Origin: Streptacidiphilus anmyonensis | GTDB lineage: Bacteria; Actinomycetota; Actinomycetes; Streptomycetales; Streptomycetaceae | NCBI RefSeq assembly: GCF_000787855.1 | Contig: NZ_BBPQ01000013.1 | Span: 1 to 64,000 of the forward strand | Length of the DNA: 64,000 nt | Direction: 5' to 3' | Part shown: one piece after another, positions 1 to 6,258 of the stretch | How the letters are laid out: the number at the start of each line of letters is the position of its first letter | Numbering within the stretch: the stretch's first letter is position 1 | Position numbers and translations under genes: made by a program | Notes under the pieces: generated by a model | Database searches by the model: none | What the model was told of the DNA's origin: nothing | What the model saw: the letters and a program-made list of their open reading frames with translations, nothing else

Positions 1-424
1 TGGCTTTTTCACGGGTCAGGGTGCTTCGGCCCAGCCGATCCCATGCCGGGCCCTGGACTCGCAGCCGGGGGACTTGCCGCGTCCGCTCGCTCCCCATTCC
101 CGCCCGGAGTGTCCACGGACAGGCATTGCACGATGAGTGGGCCATCCGCATCGCCCCGGCGAGTCGCCGTCGGGGGGCCGCACCCGCGCACTCACGGGCG
201 TCTCGTCTGCCAGGTCGCCCTGGGCGCCACGGTGCAGGTCTTCGGTGCTGTGACCCCCAAGCAGGCCGCGTACGCAGGCCGGGGACACGGTGCAACGTGA
301 CAGCGCCGTCGGGCCAGGCGGGAGCCTGCGAGGTCAGCACCGCCCACAGCGGTCGCGCCGTGGGCGGTGCCGGGGTTCATCCGCGGGATGAACGCTCCGG
401 CAGTCCTCGGTTGCTGCGGCGTGC
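1..424. other. Gene-free left edge of the window
   Basis: I see no convincing gene here. Open frames exist on both strands but lack ribosome binding sites and recognisable protein sequence. The last 90 bases hold two inverted repeats downstream of the small membrane protein gene that ends at 425: a strong hairpin at 338-369 and a shorter one at 375-393 (arms GTTCATCC and GGATGAAC around GCG). The attachment site that should close the integrative element on this side was not found, so it probably lies before base 1. Confidence 0.5.
338..369 (-). terminator. Hairpin downstream of the small membrane protein gene
   Basis: A perfect 10-bp stem (CACCGCCCAC and GTGGGCGGTG) closes a 12-base loop, 56 bases after the stop codon of the minus-strand gene at 425-592. 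There is no T tract, as is common for GC-rich actinobacterial terminators. Confidence 0.5.
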
Positions 425-592
425 CTAGCGTTGTGCGGTGCGCCCCGACCGACGCCAGCGCCATCCGGCGTACGCCAGGTCGAGGACGAGAATCACGGCG
501 CCGATGACGAGGAGCCAGAGCAACCCGTGCGCGACGGCGCCGATGATGCCGAGCACGACGGCGACGATGATCACGAGCAGGAACAGGACCAT
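425..592 (-). CDS. Small hydrophobic membrane protein (55 aa)
   Basis: A 55-residue protein beginning MVLFLLVIIVAVVLG. It has two hydrophobic stretches (about residues 2-22 and 24-42) separated by a short AHG turn, then a basic tail with the sequence RWRRSGR. This suggests two membrane-spanning helices with the arginine-rich end in the cytoplasm. A GGAGG ribosome binding site lies just upstream of the ATG, which makes the start secure. Small hydrophobic proteins of this kind are common next to PRC-barrel genes in streptomycetes, and a PRC-barrel gene lies 30 bases upstream on the same strand, so the two are probably cotranscribed. Function unknown. Confidence 0.7.
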   Translation of the reverse strand: MVLFLLVIIVAVVLGIIGAVAHGLLWLLVIGAVILVLDLAYAGWRWRRSGRTAQR

Positions 593-622
593 GCCGGGTG
601 CCTCCTTTGCGTGGGCGGGGGG

Positions 623-979
623 TCAGCGGCGTGCGAGTTGCCGCTCACCACCGGTGCCGGTCTGGTAGTCCATGCCGTAGTGCCGGAAGATCGCTTCCTC
701 GTCTGCAGCGGGGAGCACGTCGTCGGTGCCGATCGCGGGACAGTCCTTGACCAAGGACTTGTCGTAGCGGACCTTGATGTAGTCGGGTCCGACGATCGCA
801 CCGTCCAGGGGGACGAAGACCAGGCGGTGTCGGGTGGGCAGGCCGACCTGAACGCTCGCCATGGCCGGTTCGTCGGTACTGGTGTCCACGTAGACGGCCT
901 CCAGAGCGCCGATCTTGTGGCCGCCCGCGTCGACGACGTCATGCGTGCGCCACTCGCGAATGTCCGCGGACTCGATCAC
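623..979 (-). CDS. PRC-barrel domain protein
   Basis: A 118-residue protein. Residues about 5-75 match the PRC-barrel pattern, a small beta-barrel found in RimM, photosynthetic reaction centre H subunits and many stress-type bacterial proteins: HDVVDAGGHKIGALEAVYVD near the start, then a beta strand series ending LVFVPLDGAIVGPDYIKV. I chose the GTG at 979 because AAGGGAG lies 8 bases before it and the domain begins directly after. Longer upstream extensions read into low-complexity sequence. It is likely the first gene of a two-gene unit with the small membrane protein downstream. The partner bound by the barrel is unknown. It may be element cargo or chromosomal, depending on where the left border lies. 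Confidence 0.8.
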   Translation of the reverse strand: MIESADIREWRTHDVVDAGGHKIGALEAVYVDTSTDEPAMASVQVGLPTRHRLVFVPLDGAIVGPDYIKVRYDKSLVKDCPAIGTDDVLPAADEEAIFRHYGMDYQTGTGGERQLARR

Positions 980-1300
980 GGCGCGACTCCCTTCGGCAGG
1001 TTCAGCCACGACGAGCTGTGCTCTTCCAGCCTGCGCCCGTCCACGGATTGACACCAGCCACGCCGTAGCCCGGCATGATCTCCAGTTTGGTCGAGGGCAG
1101 GCCCATCGCCGGCTGATGGCCACCGGGCAGGGCGCCGGAGTACTCGGAGGCCCGTTGTCATGGCGATCCAGCAGCCAGTAAGAACCCGGATCCAGGTGAG
1201 GGCAGGAGTGCAGCCAGGGTAAGGCTCCGGAGGGCCAGGAGACAGGGGGCGCGAGCCCGTGCTCGGGTTCAGCCACTGGCGAGGCCTGCTCACCGGAGGG
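980..1300. other. Intergenic region between PRC-barrel gene and GntR regulator
   Basis: No gene recognised. The region holds the promoter of the PRC-barrel gene (transcribed leftward) and the 3' end of the regulator. It is a candidate for hidden element sequence, but I see no match to the right-hand junction near 7890-7905 and no strong hairpin. Confidence 0.4.
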
Positions 1301-2071
1301 CTACTGCATGGGGCGAAGGTTCCTGCGGCGGGGCGCTGTGGCCGGGGCGGGCGCGGGGGTGAGGGTGTAGGTGTAGCGGGCGGCGTCGGCGGGGGTGGCG
1401 GTGGTCTCGACGGCCAGGGGTAGCCCTGACTCCGTCGCCACCGTGACGCGATTGGTAATCAGCAGGGGAGCGGGTTGGTCGAGTTGGAGTGCGGCGATCT
1501 CGTCGGGGTGAGGCATGCGGGCGGTGACCGACTCGCGCCACTCCACGGGCCCGTGCGCCATGAACAGGGCAGTCAGCGTCTTGGCGGGTGTCTGGGCGGG
1601 CTTCTTCGCGAGCGTCGTGCCGGTGATGCGTTCCATGGGCAGGATCGTGCGGTGCAGTGCGCGGGCACCTGACTGCTCGTGGGTAATGAGGCGTTCGACG
1701 CAAAGGGCGGCTTCGCCTTCGTCGATCTCAAGGGCGACGGCCTGGTCGGCGTTCAGGCGCATGTGCGTGACGGTTGGATCGTCGCTGGTCCAGCCGGTTG
1801 CGGCGGGGTCGGTGTCGCGCGGGTAGGCGGTGCGCCCCGACGCTGGCTGGGTGCGGACGAAGGTACCGCGTCCCTGCTGGGCATCTAGCAGACCCTCGGT
1901 GCGCAGTGAGGCGACTGCTTGGCGGACGGTGGGGCGGGAGACGTCGTAGAGCTGGCACAGCTGGTCTTCGGTGGGGATCTGCTGGCCTGGTGCCCACTCG
2001 CCGGCGGCGATGGTGCGGCGCATCTCGGCTGCGACCTGCTTGTACAGCGCCTGGGCTTTGATGATCGCCAT
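1301..2071 (-). CDS. GntR/UTRA family repressor, KorSA-like
   Basis: A 256-residue regulator. Residues about 8-72 form a GntR winged helix (LYKQVAAEMRRTIAAGEW, then LYDVSRPTVRQAVASL as recognition helix and GRGTFV as wing). Residues about 90-240 resemble the UTRA ligand-binding domain of the HutC subfamily. Its length and place next to a divergent transfer/replication operon match KorSA of pSAM2, which represses its own gene and the activator of transfer and replication. Here it would keep the element silent in the chromosome. A DNA segment with repeated GTTAT(T)CGAAC sites lies just upstream of its start and probably is its operator. The C-terminus is alanine-, proline- and arginine-rich. 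Confidence 0.85.
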   Translation of the reverse strand: MAIIKAQALYKQVAAEMRRTIAAGEWAPGQQIPTEDQLCQLYDVSRPTVRQAVASLRTEGLLDAQQGRGTFVRTQPASGRTAYPRDTDPAATGWTSDDPTVTHMRLNADQAVALEIDEGEAALCVERLITHEQSGARALHRTILPMERITGTTLAKKPAQTPAKTLTALFMAHGPVEWRESVTARMPHPDEIAALQLDQPAPLLITNRVTVATESGLPLAVETTATPADAARYTYTLTPAPAPATAPRRRNLRPMQ

Positions 2072-2120
2072 GGCTGCTGCCCTCCTCGCGCGTGGCCGGT
2101 CGGGTGGCCACGCACCCCCT

Positions 2121-2150
2121 CGTTATCGAACGGTTATTCGAACACGTTCG
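2121..2150. promoter_or_regulatory. Probable operator of the GntR regulator
   Basis: Two near-identical direct repeats (GTTATCGAAC at 2122-2131 and GTTATTCGAAC at 2133-2143) merge into the inverted repeat CGAAC-AC-GTTCG at 2139-2150. The site lies 50-80 bases upstream of the minus-strand repressor start, where autoregulation by a GntR protein would be expected. The assignment is an inference from position and symmetry. Confidence 0.5.
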
Positions 2151-2181
2151 CGCTGATCAGACACCGCGCGACTGCCCTCAA

Positions 2182-2269
2182 TCGTCAGTTGTAAGCATGA
2201 ATCCCCTTGCGCCTGGGGTCAAGGCGGCGCATTCTCGACCTCGCCGATATTCATCATGACAACTGACGA
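2182..2269. promoter_or_regulatory. Paired 21-base inverted sites in the element control region
   Basis: The segments 2182-2202 and 2249-2269 are inverted copies of each other. The outer TCGTCAGTTG matches CAACTGACGA and the inner ATGAAT matches ATTCAT; only the five bases between them differ. They are 46 bases apart and sit directly upstream of the transfer/replication operon that starts at 2302. The right-hand arm overlaps a second inverted repeat, GACAAC-8 bases-GTTGTC (2258-2277). Such symmetry suggests a regulator bound at two sites, or an extruded hairpin, controlling the operon promoter. Confidence 0.55.
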
Positions 2270-2301
2270 ATGTTGTCTGGGGTTCGAGAGGGATCACAGC
2301 T

Positions 2302-2688
2302 GTGTCGATCAAGAATCTGCCGCTGCACGCGGGACGGCTGGGCACCGCCCTGTGCGTGTCCGTGGAGTGCAAGACCGACCCGGAGACCGGGGTGGTGAAG
2401 ACGGACCGGGACGGTGTTCCGGTGTGGACGGTCGGGGTCGCGGTGCGCCCTGACGCCCGGCGCGCGGCGCTGATGGAGGTGGCCGTGTCGGGCGAGCCGG
2501 AGGGGATTCAGCCCGGGATATACGTGGACCTGGTGGAGCCCGAGGCGTTCATGTGGGAGATGAACGGCCGCTCCGGGCTGTCGTTCCGCGCCGCCAAGGT
2601 CCTCCCCGCCGCTTCCCCGATCCTCACCCCGCCCTCCGTCAAGCCTGCCGCGGACGCGGCGGCTGCGCCGAAGGCGGGCGCCAAGTGA
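2302..2688 (+). CDS. Conserved AICE protein, SCO3933-like (unknown function)
   Basis: A 128-residue protein starting with GTG. It carries the pattern VECKTDPETGVVKTDRDG followed by VWTVGVAVR and, further on, IYVDLVEPEAFMWEMNGRSG and FRAAKVL. This resembles the family annotated as SCO3933-type regulatory proteins, usually the first gene of transfer/replication operons in integrated streptomycete elements. The last 25 residues are alanine- and lysine-rich and probably disordered. It is the first gene of an operon in which each next gene overlaps the previous stop (GTGA), so it probably controls or is co-expressed with transfer. The regulatory role is by family resemblance from memory; no DNA-binding motif is obvious. 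Confidence 0.65.
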   Translation: MSIKNLPLHAGRLGTALCVSVECKTDPETGVVKTDRDGVPVWTVGVAVRPDARRAALMEVAVSGEPEGIQPGIYVDLVEPEAFMWEMNGRSGLSFRAAKVLPAASPILTPPSVKPAADAAAAPKAGAK

Positions 2689-2924
2689 GCGGGAGGACCT
2701 GGACGCACCTGCAAGAGCGGTTAGCGGATCTCGCGTCGCTGGGCGCGGAGTTGCACGCGGCCCTGGAGCAGGGGCAGTACCGGTTCCTGCTCGCGGTCAT
2801 CGCGCCGATGGCGACCGACGCCGCGCGCCTGGCCTCCGACCTGGAGACGGAGCTGCGCAACGAGATGGCGGAGAACGGCGTGGAGCTGCCCCCGCTCGAC
2901 CTGGGCGCAGGTGGTGCGCCGTGA
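2685..2924 (+). CDS. Small helical element protein with a TTA codon
   Basis: A 79-residue protein that I do not recognise. It is predicted to be largely helical: TWTHLQERLADLASLGAELH is followed by a second helix and an acidic third one. Start is the GTG at 2685, which overlaps the stop of the previous gene in a GTGA; the next gene overlaps its own stop in the same way, so translation is probably coupled through the whole operon. The leucine in QERLADL is encoded by TTA (2721-2723), a rare codon in these genomes read only by the bldA tRNA. That could delay expression of the operon until development. Confidence 0.6.
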   Translation: MSGRTWTHLQERLADLASLGAELHAALEQGQYRFLLAVIAPMATDAARLASDLETELRNEMAENGVELPPLDLGAGGAP

Positions 2925-4333
2925 CCTGGGCAGATGGGGCCGCCGGCTGCGGTGGCCTGGTCGGGGCGGCGTGCGAGATGCAGCGCCAGCAACTCTCCGA
3001 CGACAGCGGGGTCGGGGTGCGGATCTTCTGGACGATCGTGATCCTGGGGACTGCGGCAGCGCTCAGCCTGCGCATCCTCGCGCCGACGCTGCGGGCCAAG
3101 TATCCGCAACTCTGGTGGAGGCTGATCGGCTTCCCGCTCGCCTGGGTGCGGGTGCTGTGGACCTGGCGCAAGCTGGCGGCCCTGCGGGACCTGTCGGTGG
3201 CCAAGCGTCCGCCGCTCGCGCTGATCGGCGGCGATGTGTTGATCCGCGGCCGGTCGCTGCGCCCCGCCGCTCCACGGCTCGGGATGCCGAGGGTGGAGCA
3301 CGGTGGCCTGGTGGTGCGCGTGAAGATGCACCCCGGGCAGGTCCCGGAGCAGTACGCGCAGGCCGCAGAGGCGATGGCGCACGCCTTCAAGGTGTTCCGG
3401 GTGCTGGTGCACTCCGAGCAATACGGGTACGTGCACCTGCGCCTGATCGCCTGGGACCCGCTCGCGAACCCGACCGTTCCCGCGCACCACCGGGGTCAGT
3501 TCATGCGCGCGTCGGTCGGGCAGTGGGAAGACGGCTTCACCTGGCACATCGACCTGCGCGAGATACCGCACTGGCTGATCGTCGGCGCCACCCGCTCCGG
3601 CAAGTCCACGCTCCTCGCCGCGCTGGTGACGGAGTGGGCCCGGCAACCGCTCGCCCTGGTCGGCATCGACCTCAAGGGCGGCATGGAACTTGGCCTGTTC
3701 GAACCACGCCTCTCTGCCCTGGCGACGACTCGGGCGGAGGCGACTGACCTGCTGGAGTACCTGGTCGACCTCGCGTTGGACCGGATGCGCACCTGCCGCG
3801 CGCACGCTGCGCGTTCCATCTGGGACCTGCCCGAGAACCTGCGCCCGGTGCCGGTCGTGGTCCTGGTCGACGAGGTCGCCGAGCTGTACCTGATGGCGTC
3901 CAACGCCGAAAAGGCGGAGGTTGCGCGCGTCTCCACGGCGTTGCTGCGCATCGGCCAGCTCGGTGCTGCGCTCGGGGTGCACCTGCTCATCGCGGGTCAG
4001 CGCGTGGGATCGGACTTGGGCACCGGGGTGACGGCGCTGCGCGCGCAGCTGGGCGGCCGGGTCTGCCACCGCGTCAACGACCCCGCCACTGCCGAGATGG
4101 TCCTGGGCGACGTCAGCCCCGACGCCGTGGTGGCGGCGCAGCAGATCAGCCCCACCCAACAGGGCGTTGTCATCGGGTACGCCGACGGGCGCGTCATGCG
4201 CGGACGGTCCCTGCTGGTCACCCCCGACGAGGCACGCCGGACATCCGCCCGGTATGCGCACATGACTCCGCCGCTGCCCGTGCTGCAGCAGGTCGAGGAC
4301 GCGGTGCCGGCCGGGGCGGTGGTGGACCAGTGA
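2921..4333 (+). CDS. FtsK/SpoIIIE-type DNA translocase, TraSA-like conjugation protein
   Basis: A 470-residue ATPase. A membrane segment lies near residues 32-50. The FtsK-like motor domain follows, with Walker A GATRSGKS (about residue 223) and Walker B VVVLVDEVAEL (about residue 322), then GQRVGS and RVCHRVNDPATAEMVLG, the usual FtsK-family C-terminal segment. In actinomycete elements a single protein of this type (TraB/TraSA) forms a hexameric pore at the hyphal tip and pumps double-stranded DNA into the recipient. No relaxase is needed, and none is seen here. Start GTG overlaps the previous stop; the stop overlaps the next start. Confidence 0.9.
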   Translation: MTWADGAAGCGGLVGAACEMQRQQLSDDSGVGVRIFWTIVILGTAAALSLRILAPTLRAKYPQLWWRLIGFPLAWVRVLWTWRKLAALRDLSVAKRPPLALIGGDVLIRGRSLRPAAPRLGMPRVEHGGLVVRVKMHPGQVPEQYAQAAEAMAHAFKVFRVLVHSEQYGYVHLRLIAWDPLANPTVPAHHRGQFMRASVGQWEDGFTWHIDLREIPHWLIVGATRSGKSTLLAALVTEWARQPLALVGIDLKGGMELGLFEPRLSALATTRAEATDLLEYLVDLALDRMRTCRAHAARSIWDLPENLRPVPVVVLVDEVAELYLMASNAEKAEVARVSTALLRIGQLGAALGVHLLIAGQRVGSDLGTGVTALRAQLGGRVCHRVNDPATAEMVLGDVSPDAVVAAQQISPTQQGVVIGYADGRVMRGRSLLVTPDEARRTSARYAHMTPPLPVLQQVEDAVPAGAVVDQ

Positions 4334-4521
4334 CCCTCACCATCCCCCTGGTCTCATTCCTGATCGTGGTGATCTTCCTGATCGTCCGCTCCGGGGAACT
4401 GCGCATCTGGCAAGTCCTCCTGGTCGGCCTGGCGGGCTTCTACCTCGCTCGCAGCCCCATGGGGAACTTCATCGCCTTCACCACCCAATGGCTCGTCTAC
4501 GGCTTCACCCACAACCACTAG
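4330..4521 (+). CDS. Small membrane protein, SpdA-like (plasmid spread)
   Basis: A 63-residue protein with two hydrophobic segments, residues about 3-20 (IPLVSFLIVVIFLIV) and 27-42 (IWQVLLVGLAGFYLA), and a histidine-rich end FTHNH. Start overlaps the stop of the TraSA-like gene. Small membrane proteins at this place in AICEs are the Spd proteins that help transferred DNA spread between hyphal compartments. The match is by size, hydropathy and position, not by a diagnostic motif. Confidence 0.7.
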   Translation: MTLTIPLVSFLIVVIFLIVRSGELRIWQVLLVGLAGFYLARSPMGNFIAFTTQWLVYGFTHNH

Positions 4522-4569
4522 GAGACCCGCGCATGCCACCCCTGCCACCACCCCCACCCCCATCCCGCA

Positions 4570-4619
4570 CCGCAGCCCCCGGCCGATCTGCGCACACATG
4601 CGCACGGTCGGGGCTGCGG
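4570..4619. repeat. 50-base imperfect palindrome upstream of the replication gene
   Basis: Outer arms CCGCAGCCCC and GGGGCTGCGG and inner arms TGCGCA (4589-4594) and TGCGCA (4599-4604) fold into one long hairpin between the SpdA-like gene and the rep start. It could be a replication origin structure (nick site or single-strand initiation site) of the rolling-circle system, or a terminator/attenuator of the transfer operon. Confidence 0.55.
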
Positions 4620-4645
4620 CCCCACCCGCCCTGGAGACACCCGCC

Positions 4646-6055
4646 ATGACCATCCCCAACCCCTATGACAGCCCCACAGCGCGGCGGGCCTTCCTCGCCC
4701 ACCTGGACCGGCTCGCCGCGCTCACCGAAACCGAACAAGACCTCGTCCGCCTGGGCCAGATGCCCGGCCTGGGGCGCTGGTTGGAGCAGATCCACAACAT
4801 CGGCGGCTGCGCCCACCCGATCTACATCACCGGCCACACCACCACCCGCGACACCATCACCGGGGACGTGCTGCGCCACTACACCACGCGCGACGAACCC
4901 GGCGGGCGGCTCGCGATCCGCTGCGGCAACCGGCGCGCCGGACTCTGCCCCTCCTGCTCCCGCCTCTACCAGGGCGACACCTTCCACCTCGTGCGCGCGG
5001 GCCTGATCGGCGGCAAGGGAATCCCCGACGACGTGCGCACCCACCCCCGCGTCTTCGCCACCCTCACCGCCCCATCCTTCGGGCCTGTGCACCGCGCGGG
5101 CACGTGCCATAGCAACCGGCGCGGACGATGCGCACACGGACGCACGCGCCGCTGCCGGACTGTGCACGCCGACGATGACCCGCGCATCGGACAACCCCTG
5201 TGCGCAGACTGCTACGACTACGTCGGGCATGTGCTGTGGAACGCGCACGCGCCCCGACTGTGGAACGCCTTCTGCATCAATCTCTACCACCATCTCGCGG
5301 CGGCGGCCGGGGTCAAGCGCTCCAGGATCCGCAAGCACGTGCGCATCTGCGCGGCGAAGGTCGCCGAGTACCAGGCGCGCGGCGCGATCCATTTCCATGC
5401 CGTGATCCGGATCGACGGACCCGACGGCCCCGGCAGTACGCCCCCTGCCTGGGCCACCACGGGACTGCTGATCGAGACCATTCGCACCGCGGCCGGTGCC
5501 GTGCGCCTCTTCGCCCCGCCCTCATCCGCATACGGCGAACGCCAGCTGCCCTACGGGGACCAGTTCGAAGCACACGCGCTCCGCGCAGACGCCGGCGGCA
5601 CGCTCACAGACGAACAGGTGGCGGCCTACGTCGCCAAGTACACGACCAAGAGCGCCCACGAATCCGGCGCGCTTGACCACCGGATCGGCCACCCCGACCG
5701 CATCTCGCACCTGCCCCTCACCGCGCACCACCGGGCCCTCATCGGGACCTGCTGGCGACTCGGCAACGTGCCCGAACTCGCGCACCTCAACCTCCACGCC
5801 TGGGCACACACCCTCGGCTACCGAGGACACTGCCTCACCAAGAGCCGCACCTACTCCACCACCTACACCGAACTCCGCGCCGAACGCGCCCGCCACCAAG
5901 GCGCGCTCTACACCCACGACACCGAGGACACCGTCACCGCGTCGGCCTGGTCCTACGCGGGCTCGGGCCACACTCCCGGTGAAGCTCTCATCGCACTGGG
6001 CATTGCTGAGAATGTGGCGCGGAGCCGGGAACTGGCTCGCGGTGCGCGCGCATGA
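4646..6055 (+). CDS. Rolling-circle replication initiator, RepSA-like
   Basis: A 469-residue protein like RepSA of pSAM2, which nicks the element origin for rolling-circle replication after excision. Seen in the sequence: cysteine-rich segments (CGNRRAGLCPSC near residue 95; CHSNRRGRCAHG and CADCYDY further on) that may bind zinc; the HUH-type motif IHFHAV (about residue 250); and a tyrosine in the YVAKYTTK context (about residue 330) as the likely nicking residue. I start at the ATG at 4646 because GGAG lies 9 bases before it; an upstream in-frame ATG at 4598 lies inside the palindrome. The stop overlaps the next start (ATGA). Confidence 0.88.
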   Translation: MTIPNPYDSPTARRAFLAHLDRLAALTETEQDLVRLGQMPGLGRWLEQIHNIGGCAHPIYITGHTTTRDTITGDVLRHYTTRDEPGGRLAIRCGNRRAGLCPSCSRLYQGDTFHLVRAGLIGGKGIPDDVRTHPRVFATLTAPSFGPVHRAGTCHSNRRGRCAHGRTRRCRTVHADDDPRIGQPLCADCYDYVGHVLWNAHAPRLWNAFCINLYHHLAAAAGVKRSRIRKHVRICAAKVAEYQARGAIHFHAVIRIDGPDGPGSTPPAWATTGLLIETIRTAAGAVRLFAPPSSAYGERQLPYGDQFEAHALRADAGGTLTDEQVAAYVAKYTTKSAHESGALDHRIGHPDRISHLPLTAHHRALIGTCWRLGNVPELAHLNLHAWAHTLGYRGHCLTKSRTYSTTYTELRAERARHQGALYTHDTEDTVTASAWSYAGSGHTPGEALIALGIAENVARSRELARGARA

Positions 6056-6258
6056 ACGGAGAGTCTTCGGCGACGGACGACGCGGACTGGGCCTGGGCAG
6101 TCGACCACGCAGAGAGCTCCCCGGCGTGGTCAGAGAAGCGCTGGCGGAAGATCAACGCTCTTCTCGGCCTTGAGGTCACGCAAGGGCGGTCGGCCCCTGC
6201 ACGGTCGGGCGCAGGGGCCGCCCCTTCGGTCACTCCTTGTGGCGATACAAGGGGGTGA
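6052..6258 (+). CDS. Small acidic, tryptophan-rich element protein
   Basis: A 68-residue protein starting in an ATGA overlap with the rep stop. The N-terminal 42 residues are distinctive (DWAWAVDHAES, then SEKRWRKINALLGLEV). The remainder is compositionally random and runs through the terminator hairpin into the 3' end of the integrase, so the functional part is probably the first 45 residues. Similar short W-rich proteins often follow rep in streptomycete elements; their role is unknown. Because no excisionase is recognisable, it is one of two candidates for a recombination directionality factor. Confidence 0.55.
   Translation: MNGESSATDDADWAWAVDHAESSPAWSEKRWRKINALLGLEVTQGRSAPARSGAGAAPSVTPCGDTRG
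6184..6224. terminator. Bidirectional terminator between element operon and integrase
   Basis: A perfect 9-bp stem GGCCCCTGC/GCAGGGGCC (6192-6200 and 6211-6219), with extra pairing outside it (GGGCGG with CCGCCCC). It separates the rightward operon from the leftward integrase gene. Confidence 0.7.

Noticed and set aside
2139-2150. SOS box in the element control region
   Set aside because: CGAAC-AC-GTTCG has a two-base, not four-base, spacer; it fits better as part of the GntR operator repeats.
2639-4261. Long minus-strand frame opposite the TraSA-like gene
   Set aside because: It mirrors a well-supported plus-strand gene; the translation is repetitive and has no family features. GC-rich codon bias keeps antisense frames open.
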